Source of the DNA: CAITSH01 sp025356665
Lineage (GTDB): Bacteria; Pseudomonadota; Gammaproteobacteria; Burkholderiales; SG8-39
Reading direction: 5' to 3'
DNA length: 64,000 nucleotides
Assembly (NCBI GenBank): GCA_025356665.1
Contig: JANXRV010000133.1
Coordinates: forward strand, 24,386-88,385
Of the stretch, positions 26,706 through 35,490 are shown piece after piece. The notes below the pieces were generated by a model, which was given only the letters and a program-made list of their open reading frames with translations, was not told the origin of the DNA and searched no databases. Positions within the stretch are counted from its first letter, which is position 1. Every line of letters starts with the position of its first letter. The translations under genes were made by a program, and so were the position numbers.

Positions 26706-26733
26706 TGTGGCAATTTTACCCAAAGGAGGAAAT

Positions 26734-27744
26734 ATGAAACGCATCCTGCTGTTGTTGGTATTGGTTATGTGCGGCGGTCAGGCCCTCGCGCAGGCCAAGC
26801 TGGAGAAATTCCCGTTCCGGCTCAACTGGACACTTTACGGCGAGCACGCGCCGTTCTTCGTTGCGCGCGACAAGGGCTTTTACGCCGAGGAGGGGCTCGA
26901 AGTGGAAATCCAGGAGGGCAGCGGTTCGACCACCGTTGCTCAACTGGTTGCATCGGGCAACAGCCCGGTGGCCTACGTCGATGCCGCCACCATGATGCGC
27001 GGCATTTCCAACGGCATGCCGATCAAGTCGGTGGGCGTGACCTTGCAGCAAAGTCCGATGGCCTTCATCTACCGGGCTGACGCCGCACGCCCCACCAAGG
27101 TCGCCGACATCAAAGGCAGTCGCATCGCGATGACCGCCGGCGACGCGAGCCTTGCCATCTTTACTGCCTTCATGGGCAAGCTCGGTATGAAGGTTGAAGA
27201 CGTGCAGGTCATCACGGTGGCCAACCCGCAGGGCAAGGAGCAGGCGGTGCTCAACAAGCAGGCTGACGCGCTGCTCGGTTACTTCATGGACCAGGGGCCG
27301 CGCATGCAGCTGCAGACCGGGGTCAAAATGGGCTGGACCCGGCTCTATGACATGGGCGGTGTGACCACGCTCTCCTCGGCAATGATCGTCAATAGCAACT
27401 GGGTCAAGGAGGCCAAGAACCAGGACCTGCTGCGACGCTTCCTGCGCGCCTCGCAACGCGGCTGGCAGTACAGCTTTGACCATCGCGTCGAGGCGGCGGA
27501 GATCTTCCGCAAGACCGCGCCGGTGTTCACCCAGGAGATCGCCCTCCTTGAGGTTGACGGCACCATGAGCATCATTCGCACCGAGCGCACCAAGGGAAAG
27601 CCCATAGGGGTCACCGACATCGGCGACTGGCGCGACTCCCAGGACCTGCTGGCGAAATTTGCCAAGCTCACCCCGCAGGCCGACCTGAACGCGTACTTCA
27701 CCAACGAATACCTCTCTGAACCGCCTTATATGCCGAAAAAATGA
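26734..27744 (+). CDS. ABC transporter substrate-binding protein (NMT1/THI5-like, NitT/TauT type)
   Basis: A 336-residue periplasmic receptor with a signal peptide ending at QALAQA. The NMT1 fold is seen in FRLNWTLYGEHAPFFVARDKGFYAEEGL, followed by EGSGSTTVAQLVASG. GGAGG lies before ATG 26734. Its stop overlaps the ATPase ATG. The ligand is unknown. The flanking enolase-family genes suggest a carboxylated sugar-acid-like or aromatic compound, but that is inference. Confidence 0.92.
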   Translation: MKRILLLLVLVMCGGQALAQAKLEKFPFRLNWTLYGEHAPFFVARDKGFYAEEGLEVEIQEGSGSTTVAQLVASGNSPVAYVDAATMMRGISNGMPIKSVGVTLQQSPMAFIYRADAARPTKVADIKGSRIAMTAGDASLAIFTAFMGKLGMKVEDVQVITVANPQGKEQAVLNKQADALLGYFMDQGPRMQLQTGVKMGWTRLYDMGGVTTLSSAMIVNSNWVKEAKNQDLLRRFLRASQRGWQYSFDHRVEAAEIFRKTAPVFTQEIALLEVDGTMSIIRTERTKGKPIGVTDIGDWRDSQDLLAKFAKLTPQADLNAYFTNEYLSEPPYMPKK

Positions 27745-28523
27745 TGGCGGCCGACGCTTACATACGCCTCGACAACGTCAGCAAGGTCTACCAGTCCAAG
27801 GCCGGTCCGGTCGAGGCCTGCGGCGAGATCAACCTCGACATTCGCGAGTCGGAGTTCGTCGCCATCGTCGGGCCAAGCGGCTGCGGCAAGACCACGATCC
27901 TGAAAATGGTCGCCGGCTTGCAGCCGCTCAGTTCGGGCACGATTACGGTGGGCGGGCGCGTCGTCAACGCGCCGCAAACGGATCTGGGCATTGTGTTCCA
28001 GGACGCGATCCTGCTCGACTGGCGCAATGTGCTCGACAACGTGCTGTTGCAGGTGGATATTCGCAAGCTCGACCGCGCCAAGTACGAGCCGGTGGCGCGG
28101 CACCTGCTCGAGGCGACTGGCCTCAAGGGGTTTGAGAACCACAAACCGTTCGAGTTGTCCGGTGGCATGCGCCAGCGGGTGTCGATTTGCCGCGCACTGG
28201 TGCACGACCCGCCGCTGCTGTTGATGGATGAGCCCTTCGGCGCGCTCGATGCGCTCACGCGCGAGCAGATTTCGATGGACATCCAGCGCGTCTGGATGGA
28301 AAAACGCAAGACGGCGCTGTTCATCACCCACAGCATTCCCGAGGCGGTGCTGCTGGCCGACCGCGTGGTGGTGATGAGCCCGCGCCCCGGGCGCATCGCC
28401 GAGATCATCGACATCGACCTGCCGCGCCCGCGCAAACTCGATAGCATGACCGAGAAGTTCAGCGAATATACCGGGCGCATCCGCACCATCTTCAAGGCCA
28501 CCGGCGTGCTGGCGATGGATTGA
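27741..28523 (+). CDS. ABC transporter ATP-binding protein (SsuB/TauB type)
   Basis: A 260-residue ATPase powering the adjacent permease. Walker A GPSGCGKTT (residues 44-52), Q-loop VFQDAILLDW, signature LSGGMRQR, Walker B LLLMDEPFGALD and the H-loop ITHSIPEA are all present. ATG 27741 overlaps the stop of the binding-protein gene. It reads into the second enolase-family gene with only a short gap. Confidence 0.95.
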   Translation: MMAADAYIRLDNVSKVYQSKAGPVEACGEINLDIRESEFVAIVGPSGCGKTTILKMVAGLQPLSSGTITVGGRVVNAPQTDLGIVFQDAILLDWRNVLDNVLLQVDIRKLDRAKYEPVARHLLEATGLKGFENHKPFELSGGMRQRVSICRALVHDPPLLLMDEPFGALDALTREQISMDIQRVWMEKRKTALFITHSIPEAVLLADRVVVMSPRPGRIAEIIDIDLPRPRKLDSMTEKFSEYTGRIRTIFKATGVLAMD

Positions 28524-28537
28524 GCCGGGGGGCCATA

Positions 28538-29992
28538 GTGACCAATAACCCGGCCCGCACCAAGGGCGGCGCCCCGCCGTTTTCGGTGCACAGCATCGAG
28601 ATGTTCGAGCGGCCGGTGGTGCTGCGCCTGCCGTTTCGCTTTGGCGTGGTTACGCTGACGCACTGTCCGCAGGCGTTTGCACAGGTGCGGATTCGCCTGC
28701 CCGACGGGCGCGAGGCCGGTGGCGCGGCCGCGGAGGTGATGGCGCCCAAGTGGTTCGACAAGAACCTCTCCTTGAGCAACGAGGAGAACTTCAACCAGTT
28801 GCGCGACGTACTACTGCTGGCGCGCGAGGCCTACCTGTCCGACGCCGCGCCCGGCACCGCCTTCGGCCACTTTGCGCGCCACTACGACGCGCACCAATCG
28901 ACCTGTGCCGCGCGCGGTTACAATCCGCTGCTCGCCAACTACGGGCCGGCCCTCGTTGACCGCGCGATTCTTGACGCGCTGTGCCGTGCCCACGGCGTCT
29001 CGTTTTACGCCGCGATGCAGCGCAACCTCCCCGGCATCGGCGCTGCGCGTGCCGAATTTTCCGGCATCGACTTCGGGCGTTTTCTTGCCCTGCAAAAGCC
29101 CGCTGTGTCGATCGAGGCGCGCCATACCGTGGGCATGGTCGACGCCATCACCGCGGCCGACCTCAAGCAAGCGCTCAACGATGGCCTGCCCGAAACCCTT
29201 GAGCAGGTGGTGGCGCACTACGGCCATCGCTATTTCAAGCTCAAGGTCGGCGGCAACCTGGATGCCGACATCGCGCGATTGCAGGCGATTGCCGCCGTAC
29301 TGGACCGCGCGCCGCAGCCTTATTTCGCCTCGCTTGATGGCAACGAGCAATACGACAACGCGCAGCAGGTGGCCGAACTGCTGGGGCGGATGCGTGCCAG
29401 CCCGGCGCTCGGGCGCCTCACCGCGTCCATCCTGTTTGTGGAACAACCGATCGCCCGCAAAGCCGCGCTGGAAGCCGATTTCCGGGGAAATGTCCTGGGC
29501 CTGCCGGTGATTGTGGATGAATCCGACGGCACCCTTGATACCTTTGTCGAGGCGCGCGAGCGCGGCTACACCGGTGTGTCGAGCAAGACCTGCAAAGGCC
29601 TTTACAAGTCGGTGCTCAATGCCGCGCGTTGCGTGCAATGGAATGCCGAGGGCGGTGCGCCGCGTTTTTTCATGTCTGCCGAAGACCTGACCACGCAGGC
29701 CGGCTTGTCGGTGCAACAGGATCTCGCGCTGGTCAACTTTCTTGGTATCACCCATGTCGAGCGCAACGGCCACCACTACGTAAACGGCATGGCTGCCCTG
29801 CCCGGGAGCGAACAACAGGCGTTCCTGGCAGCGCATCCGGATGTGTACGAACAATCGCATGGCGCCGTACGCTTGCGGATCGCGTCGGGGCGCATTGCGC
29901 TCGCCTCGCTCGATTGCGCCGGTTACGCCAGCGCGGTGATGCCCGAGTGCTCCGCGATGCAGCCGATCATCGCGCCCGTACAACCCGCCTGA
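28538..29992 (+). CDS. Enolase-superfamily protein (mandelate racemase/MLE-like), long form
   Basis: A 484-residue protein, about 100 residues longer than typical members. Active-barrel motifs are present: YFKLKVGG (KxK), FASLDGNEQY, LFVEQPIA, PVIVDESDG and GVSSKTCKG, giving plausible metal ligands and a basic pair. The start is uncertain: GTG 28538 follows a GGGGGG run, while TTG 28520 overlaps the ATPase stop. It is the second enolase-superfamily gene flanking the same ABC importer, so it probably acts on the imported compound or its product as a dehydratase or epimerase. Confidence 0.85.
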   Translation: MTNNPARTKGGAPPFSVHSIEMFERPVVLRLPFRFGVVTLTHCPQAFAQVRIRLPDGREAGGAAAEVMAPKWFDKNLSLSNEENFNQLRDVLLLAREAYLSDAAPGTAFGHFARHYDAHQSTCAARGYNPLLANYGPALVDRAILDALCRAHGVSFYAAMQRNLPGIGAARAEFSGIDFGRFLALQKPAVSIEARHTVGMVDAITAADLKQALNDGLPETLEQVVAHYGHRYFKLKVGGNLDADIARLQAIAAVLDRAPQPYFASLDGNEQYDNAQQVAELLGRMRASPALGRLTASILFVEQPIARKAALEADFRGNVLGLPVIVDESDGTLDTFVEARERGYTGVSSKTCKGLYKSVLNAARCVQWNAEGGAPRFFMSAEDLTTQAGLSVQQDLALVNFLGITHVERNGHHYVNGMAALPGSEQQAFLAAHPDVYEQSHGAVRLRIASGRIALASLDCAGYASAVMPECSAMQPIIAPVQPA

Positions 29993-30107
29993 TATGCCCT
30001 GTTAACAGCCTGGTTACTTGTGCTAGCATCGCCGCTGTTTAGGCAAGCCCGGCGCTGCGCCGGGCCACACGCCTTCCACCTTCCGCTCTAATCATCAAGG
30101 AGCTTGC

Positions 30108-31112
30108 ATGCCGCGCATCAAGACTACCGTTGTTGGTTCCTACCCCGTTCCGGACTGGCTGGTGGCCGCGCCGTCGGAACAGGCCCTTATCGACGCCACC
30201 CGCGCCGTGATCGCCAGCCAGGAGCAGGCCGGTGTCGATGTGGTCTGTGACGGCGAGTTGTACCGCTTCGACATCAACCACCCCGAGACCAACGGCATGA
30301 TCGAATACTTCGTGCGTCCGATGGACGGCGTGGGTTTTCGCATGAGTTTTGAGGAACGGCTCGCCTACCGGCGTGCCGAGGGCACGCGCTTTCGCACCCG
30401 TCCGCCGGGCGTGGTCGAAGGCCCGCTTGGCAGCGGCACCCTAGACCTGCCGCTGGCCTGCCGGCGCGCGGCGACGCTGGCGACCAAGACTTTCAAGTTC
30501 ACCGTCACCGGCCCGCACATGCTCGCCAAGATGCTGATCAACAAGCATTACAAGGACACCCCGGCGCTGGCGCACGCGCTTGCCGACGTGCTCGCCGAGC
30601 AGGTGCGCCACGTTGATGCCGACATCATCCAGCTCGACGAGGCCAACCTGCCTGGCGCGCCGGAAGAATGGGAATGGGCCGCATCATCGCTCAACCGTGT
30701 TCTCGATGCGGTCAAGACCGTGCCGGCGGTGCACCTGTGTTTCGGCAACTACGGCGGGCAGAGCATCCAGAAGGGCGGCTGGGAGAGTCTGATCAAATAC
30801 CTCAACGCGCTGCATGTCGATCACGTCGTGATGGAGTGCGCGCACCGGCCGGTGGAAGAACTGCAGGTGTTCCGCGATCTTGATCCGAAAATCGGTTTCG
30901 GTCTGGGCGTGGTCGATATCAAGGCCACCGAGACCGAGTCGGCCGACCACATCGCGCGTGCGATCGAGCGCGCCGAGAAAATTCTCGGTGCCGGACGCGT
31001 CAAGTACATCCACCCGGATTGCGGCTTCTGGATGTTGAAGCGCGGCATCGCCGATTCCAAGATCGCCGCACTCGCCAAGGGGCGCGATTTGTTCGAAGGC
31101 ATCAAGAACTGA
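30108..31112 (+). CDS. MetE-like (cobalamin-independent methionine synthase C-terminal-type) protein
   Basis: A 334-residue protein with the zinc methyltransferase barrel of MetE's C-terminal half but no N-terminal half. Probable zinc ligands are in VHLCFGN (His, Cys), VVMECAHRP (Glu, Cys) and HPDCGFW (Cys). DIIQLDEANLPG is the substrate-side block. Stand-alone proteins of this kind often serve catabolic or demethylating roles rather than methionine synthesis. The ribosome-binding site AAGGAG is good. It follows the enolase/ABC module and is followed by a decayed paralogue. Confidence 0.88.
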   Translation: MPRIKTTVVGSYPVPDWLVAAPSEQALIDATRAVIASQEQAGVDVVCDGELYRFDINHPETNGMIEYFVRPMDGVGFRMSFEERLAYRRAEGTRFRTRPPGVVEGPLGSGTLDLPLACRRAATLATKTFKFTVTGPHMLAKMLINKHYKDTPALAHALADVLAEQVRHVDADIIQLDEANLPGAPEEWEWAASSLNRVLDAVKTVPAVHLCFGNYGGQSIQKGGWESLIKYLNALHVDHVVMECAHRPVEELQVFRDLDPKIGFGLGVVDIKATETESADHIARAIERAEKILGAGRVKYIHPDCGFWMLKRGIADSKIAALAKGRDLFEGIKN

Positions 31113-31122
31113 CGGCACCTGC

Positions 31123-31140
31123 ATCGGCGTTTCCGCCGAT
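31123..31140 (+). terminator. Hairpin after the MetE-like gene
   Basis: Arms ATCGGCG and CGCCGAT with loop TTTC, eleven bases after the stop. There is no T-run, so termination is only a possibility. Confidence 0.4.
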
Positions 31141-31334
31141 TAGCTCGTCAGGCCGTTTCTAGTGTTATGAGGCTGTGTTTCTTGATAACCGGCGCGGCCT
31201 GCGCTCGAGTATCAAAGTCAGAGTGCGTCAAAATCAGTCTTGACGGGTCGACGCAGAGACCGACAAAGCCGCGCGAGCGGGGAGTTTTCACCAAACACCG
31301 CGCAATTCACCGTTTCCTGGCGCGGTGACACAGT

Positions 31335-31372
31335 CGCGCGTGAAGAAAAAAGGGGGGTGAATTTCCTATACG
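31335..31372. repeat. 38-bp junction sequence, copy B
   Basis: Matches 24385-24422 at 35 of 38 positions, in the same orientation. It stands at the left edge of the MetE-like pseudogene. The 260 bp from 31113 contain no supported gene; a 60-codon minus-strand frame over 31218-31400 crosses this sequence but has no family I recognise. Confidence 0.85.
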
Positions 31373-32152
31373 TCGCCACCGCGCTCTCGGGCCTAGACAT
31401 CGATAATCCTGGCGCCGGCCTTGACCGCTCCGGTCACCCGAATCCCGTACCGTGCATCACCGGCAAGATCAAACGCCTGCGTCCGGTTGAGGTCGAAGAC
31501 ATGCGTTTTCTTCGCGCCAACACCACGCGCATGGTCAAGATCACCGTGCCCGGCCCCTTCACCAAGAGCCAGCAGGCGCAGAACGACTTTTACAAGACCG
31601 ATGCCGAGGCGGCGATGGACTACGCCGCGGCGGTGAACGAGGAAATTCGCGACCTCTTCGCCGCCGGCGCCGACATTGTGCAAATCGACGAGCCCTACAT
31701 GCAGGCGCGCCCGGAAAAAGCCCGCGAGTACGGCCTTGCCGCACTCAACCGCGCGCTCGATGGCATCAGCGGCACCACCGCCGTGCACATTTGCTTTGGC
31801 TACGCCGCGGTCATCCACGCACGGCCGGAGGGTTATTCCTTCTGTCCGAATTCGCCAATTGCTCGTGCAAGCAGGTGTCTATTGAAACGGCGCAGTCGAA
31901 CCTTGATTGGTCGGTGCTGACAAAACTCGCCGGCAAGAAGGTCATGGTCGGCTGCATCGACCTGTGGGATAGGGCGATCGAAACACCGCAGACGGTGGTC
32001 GCGCGCATCAAGCCCGCGCTGCCCTTTATCGCCAAGGAGGATGTCATCCTCGCCCCGACTGCGGCATGAAATACCTGCCACGCGAAGTTGCCGACGGCAA
32101 GCTGCGGGCGATGGTCGAAGGCGCCAAAATACTGCGCGCCGAATACGCCTAA
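31373..32152 (+). pseudogene. Decayed MetE-like protein gene (5' truncated, two frameshifts)
   Basis: The remains of a second MetE-type barrel gene. Intact-looking blocks are TRMVKITVPGPF, DIVQIDEPYMQARPEKA and VHICFGYAAV. A shift near 31840 moves to the frame with LAGKKVMVGCIDLWDRAIETP. A second single-base loss near 32055 leads to CGMKYLPREVADGKL and the stop at 32150. The N-terminal part is replaced by the 38-bp junction sequence. It is not a recent copy of the gene at 30108, since residue identity is low. Confidence 0.85.
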
Positions 32153-32205
32153 GAATACAATTCATAACATTCAAAACGCAAAAGCCCGGTATGAAGGGGA
32201 TTTTC

Positions 32206-32243
32206 CGCTGATTGCAGTGACAAATTTGTCACTGCAATCAGCG
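32206..32243. repeat. Perfect 38-bp palindrome
   Basis: Arms of 19 bp with no spacer: CGCTGATTGCAGTGACAAA meets its exact complement. It lies between the MetE-like pseudogene end and the convergent Bug gene end. It could be a protein-binding palindrome, a bidirectional terminator stem or the residue of a mobile element; no T-run supports simple termination. Confidence 0.9.
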
Positions 32244-32314
32244 TTCGATAAACGGCGTGCAGCGTCTGTTCCATCGCATGCACATGAACCGGCGCGGCAA
32301 AGCCGCGTCCGGCT

Positions 32315-33283
32315 TCACTCGACCTTGATATTCGCTTCCTTGATGATCTTGGCGTAACGGCCGATTTCGTCGCTTATGTACGCGGCGAACTGCTCCGGCG
32401 TCGAACCGACCGGATCAAAACCCTGCTCGCCCAGCCTGTCTACCGCAAGCTGCGAGCGCACCGCCTTGCCGACCTCGGCCACCAGCCTGGCCGAGATCTC
32501 CTTCGGCAGACCGGCCGGGCCCCACAGGCCGTACCAGGAGACCATTTCGAAACCGGCCAGGCCGGACTCTGCCACCGTCGGCACGTCGGGCATGAAGGAC
32601 ACGCGTTTGCTGCTGGTGACCGCCAGCGCACGCAGTTTGCCGGACTTGACCTGCGGATACGAGGAGGGCAACGGATCAATCAACGCACTCACCTGCCCAC
32701 CTACGGTATCGGTGATTGCCGGTCCGGCGCCCTTGTAGGGCACGATCAACAGGTCGGGCACGCCGGCCTGGCGCTTGATCGTCTCTTCGGACAAATGCCC
32801 GGCCGAACCCAGGCCGGAGGTGGCGAAGCTGTATTTCTTCACATCGGCTTTTACCAGCGCGAGGAACTCGCGCAGGTTTTTCGCCGGCACACTGGGATGC
32901 GCCGTTACCAACAGCGGCACCGAGCCGATGTTGGACACCGGCGTGAAATCCTTTTGCACGTCGTAGGGCACGTTGGGCAGGAACAACGGATTGGCGGCAA
33001 AAATCGAGGCCTGCACCAGCAGCGTGTAGCCGTCGGGCGCGGCCTTGGCGACAAAATCACTGCCTACGGTGCCATTGGCACCGGCGCGGTTTTCAACAAT
33101 GAACTGCTGGCCCATCTGCTCGGTGAGGCGCTGCGCGACGACCCGTGCCACCACATCCACGGTGCCCCCGGGCGGGTAGGGCACGATAATGCGCACTGTC
33201 TTGTTCGGATAGCCTTGGGCCAGTGAAGCCGCCGAAATGGCCAGCGTCGCGCACAGGATGATGACTTTGAGCAGAGTCTTCAT
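32315..33283 (-). CDS. Bug/TctC-family substrate-binding protein
   Basis: A 322-residue periplasmic receptor with signal peptide to AASLAQ. Blocks seen: VRIIVPYPPGGTVDVVARV, VENRAGANGTVG, KAAPDGYTLL, PYKGAGPA and DVPTVAESGL. It lies 65 bp after the DapA-like gene on the same strand, with a terminator-like hairpin between. The pairing with a DapA-like lyase suggests uptake of a keto- or sugar-acid, but the ligand is unknown. Confidence 0.93.
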   Translation of the reverse strand: MKTLLKVIILCATLAISAASLAQGYPNKTVRIIVPYPPGGTVDVVARVVAQRLTEQMGQQFIVENRAGANGTVGSDFVAKAAPDGYTLLVQASIFAANPLFLPNVPYDVQKDFTPVSNIGSVPLLVTAHPSVPAKNLREFLALVKADVKKYSFATSGLGSAGHLSEETIKRQAGVPDLLIVPYKGAGPAITDTVGGQVSALIDPLPSSYPQVKSGKLRALAVTSSKRVSFMPDVPTVAESGLAGFEMVSWYGLWGPAGLPKEISARLVAEVGKAVRSQLAVDRLGEQGFDPVGSTPEQFAAYISDEIGRYAKIIKEANIKVE

Positions 33284-33298
33284 GACTTCTCCAAAAAC

Positions 33299-33320
33299 GA
33301 AAAAAGGCGGCCGCGCCGCC
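33299..33320 (-). terminator. Rho-independent-type terminator after the DapA-like gene
   Basis: On the minus strand GGCGGC (33320-33315), a three-base loop and GCCGCC are followed by a run of T (33305-33300). It lies 28 bases after the DapA-like stop and just upstream of the Bug gene, so it would attenuate read-through into that gene. Confidence 0.65.
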
Positions 33321-33348
33321 CTTCTCCTTGTTTTTATCGCAACGGGTT

Positions 33349-34290
33349 TCAGGCTGCCTTGGCGAGCCTGTTCGAAATCGTATAGCCGTATTTTTTATCG
33401 AGGCCCAGTTCCTGCACGATGCGCACACCGCGGGCGAGAGCATCGCCTTCGAGGTTGCGCAGGGGCTTGCGCAACGCGCCCACTGGCAGGCCGACCGCGC
33501 GCATCAGGCTCTTGATCGCCACCGGATTGATGGCCGAGTAGTTGAAATGCAGCAATTGCAGCACGCGCAGGTAGGTCGACTTGAAGCCTTCCGCATCGGC
33601 GTAATTCTTCCACGGTGTCGAGATCACCGCCATTTCGGCCGGGATGATGTTGCCGCCCATGTTGGCGGTGCCGTGACCGCCGAGCGACATCGTCGGAACG
33701 ACCAGGCCGAGATTGGGCGAGTCGCAGCACATCACCGTGGCGTCGGGTTTGGCCGCGAGCACCTGCGCCACCTGACCGACGCGTGTGGTCGACTCTTTCA
33801 GGATGACGTAATTGGGGTGCTTCAACAGGCGCAGCAGGTGGTCCCAGTGCAGGTCGGTCTTGATGCGCGGCGGGTTGTTGTAAATGCCCAGCGGCAGGTC
33901 GGAGCCGTCGGCGACCTCTAGGTAAAAGCGCTCAATGTCGTCCTCGGAGGCGCAAACATAGGGTGGTGCGGCAAACACCGCCCCATCGGCGCCATTGGCC
34001 TTGGCGAATTTGATGTTCTCAATCACCTGGTCGGCGGTGTTGCCGGTGCAGCCGTAGAAAAATTTCATTTTCCCGGTGTTCAGCTTGGCGGTCTCGACGA
34101 TGAGCTGCTTTTTTTCTTCCGGTGTCAGCAGCGAGGGCTCACCGGTTGAGCCCATGAACAGTACTGCGACGGTGCCGTTGTCTTCCTGGAATTTGAGCAG
34201 CGTGCGAAAGGCGCCAAAATCGACCGCACCGCTGTCGTTAAACGGGGTCACGCTGGCGACAAACGAGCCTTCGATACGCATCTTGGCCAT
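33349..34290 (-). CDS. Dihydrodipicolinate synthase (DapA) family lyase
   Basis: A 313-residue class I aldolase-fold protein. The Schiff-base lysine is Lys165 in VILKES, and the catalytic tyrosine is Tyr137 in GIYNNP. The GSTGEPSLLTPEEK block binds the keto acid. True DapA has Thr-Thr at the equivalent of ST here, and this protein is in a catabolic region, so a role on other 2-keto acids is more likely than lysine synthesis. Followed by a hairpin terminator and a Bug binding-protein gene. Confidence 0.9.
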   Translation of the reverse strand: MAKMRIEGSFVASVTPFNDSGAVDFGAFRTLLKFQEDNGTVAVLFMGSTGEPSLLTPEEKKQLIVETAKLNTGKMKFFYGCTGNTADQVIENIKFAKANGADGAVFAAPPYVCASEDDIERFYLEVADGSDLPLGIYNNPPRIKTDLHWDHLLRLLKHPNYVILKESTTRVGQVAQVLAAKPDATVMCCDSPNLGLVVPTMSLGGHGTANMGGNIIPAEMAVISTPWKNYADAEGFKSTYLRVLQLLHFNYSAINPVAIKSLMRAVGLPVGALRKPLRNLEGDALARGVRIVQELGLDKKYGYTISNRLAKAA

Positions 34291-34387
34291 GCTTATGCTC
34301 CTTCACGGGGGCCGTCGCGGGTCGCGACAAGACTTGATTTTGGCAGTCAATCTAGGGCCTCACGGGCACGCCGTCAAGAAACATCGT

Positions 34388-34423
34388 TTGGTGCGCTTGG
34401 TGCGCTCGGTTAGACTGGTGGTC
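34388..34423. repeat. Short 9-bp tandem array
   Basis: Two exact TTGGTGCGC units and two diverged ones (TCGGTTAGA, CTGGTGGTC), located between the divergent DapA-like and SDR genes, 27 bases upstream of the SDR start. Confidence 0.65.
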
Positions 34424-34450
34424 ACCAAAAAGGCATTTAGGGGAGAAACC

Positions 34451-35230
34451 GTGGATCTGGGCATTCAGGGCAAAAGCGCACTCGTATTCGGCGGCAGCCG
34501 CGGCATGGGGCGCGCCATCGCTGCACGCCTGGCCGCTGAGGGCGTCACCGTAACCATCGCCGCGCGCAACCTGGAAACACTGGCGCGCACCGCAGGCGAG
34601 ATCACCACCGTGGCAGGCCTGACTGTGGCCTGGGTATGCGCCGACATATCCACCGAGGCGGGGCGTGCCGCGGCGCTCGCCGCCTGTCCCGCACCGGACA
34701 TCCTGATCAATAATTCCGACGGCCCCGCCCCTGGCGATTTTCATGACTGGACGCGCGAGGACTGGATCAAGGCCGTGGACGCGATGATGCTCGGTCCCAT
34801 CCTGATGATGAAAGCCGTGGTCGATGGCATGATCGAACGCGGGTTCGGGCGCATCGTCAACATCAGTTCGCGCTCGGTCAAAACGCCGCAGGCCGAGATG
34901 GGCCTGTCCAACGGCGCGCGCTCCGGCCTGGTGGGCTTTGTCGCCGGCCTGTCACGCCAGACAGTGCGCCACAACGTCACCATCAACAACCTGCTGCCCG
35001 GGGTGTTCGACTCGGATGCGCAAAAAAACCACATCCTCGGCATGCTCGAATCAACCGGCAAGACCTTCGAACAGCTGTGGCGGGAGCGCGGCACCAATAA
35101 TCCGGCCGGACGCTTCGGCAAGGTGGAGGAAATCGGCGCCTACTGCGCCTTCATCTGCTCGGCGCACGCCGCCTATATCACCGGGCAGAATTTGTTGATT
35201 GATGGCGGGGCTTATCCGGGGACGTTCTGA
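34451..35230 (+). CDS. SDR family protein lacking the usual catalytic Tyr/Lys
   Basis: A 259-residue Rossmann protein with the cofactor motif FGGSRGMGRAI near the N-terminus and a NISS strand-end serine. Where classical SDRs have YxxxK, this one reads SNGAR (in GLSNGARSGL), so Tyr is replaced by Ser and Lys by Arg. INNLLPGVF and the C-terminal GQNLLIDGGAYPGTF are typical. The fold is an SDR, but the chemistry may differ or need another acid. GTG 34451 has GGGGAG eight bases upstream. The gene is divergent from the DapA-like gene. Confidence 0.88.
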   Translation: MDLGIQGKSALVFGGSRGMGRAIAARLAAEGVTVTIAARNLETLARTAGEITTVAGLTVAWVCADISTEAGRAAALAACPAPDILINNSDGPAPGDFHDWTREDWIKAVDAMMLGPILMMKAVVDGMIERGFGRIVNISSRSVKTPQAEMGLSNGARSGLVGFVAGLSRQTVRHNVTINNLLPGVFDSDAQKNHILGMLESTGKTFEQLWRERGTNNPAGRFGKVEEIGAYCAFICSAHAAYITGQNLLIDGGAYPGTF

Positions 35231-35490
35231 GTTGTTTTGCGCGGGCGTGCAGACCGGAAATTTTTTCGCAAAGCGAGGGTTTTCCTTTTTCTTAAGAGCG
35301 TTGTTTCGTCCCCCTGCGGGGGGCGAGACCCGGCATGGTCGTTTCAGGACGCCTTCACCCTCTCCCCGTCCCTCCCGTCAAGGGAGAGAGGGAACCCCAT
35401 GGATTCCCGCTTGCGCGGGAATGACGGCCACTCAGCAAGAGAGACAAATGATTGTAAAGGCGCGCCGGACGGGCGTTTCCGGTCACCGGC
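35231..35490. other. 260-bp intergenic stretch with dRS3-like and other inverted repeats
   Basis: No gene. It contains ATTCCC-N8-GGGAAT at 35403-35422, the pattern of the small inverted repeat known as dRS3 in Neisseria and of similar elements in other proteobacteria. An imperfect CCCTCTCCCC/GGGAGAGAGGG palindrome lies at about 35360-35394. It lies between converging genes. Confidence 0.6.

Noticed and set aside
30108..31112. True methionine synthase MetE
   Set aside because: Only the C-terminal-type barrel is present (334 residues versus about 750) and the context is catabolic.
31218..31400. 60-codon minus-strand frame as a real gene
   Set aside because: It crosses the 38-bp junction sequence and has no recognised family; more likely part of an element end.
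33349..34290. Lysine-pathway DapA
   Set aside because: No lysine or diaminopimelate genes nearby; it is flanked by a Bug receptor and an unusual SDR, so a catabolic lyase is more likely.
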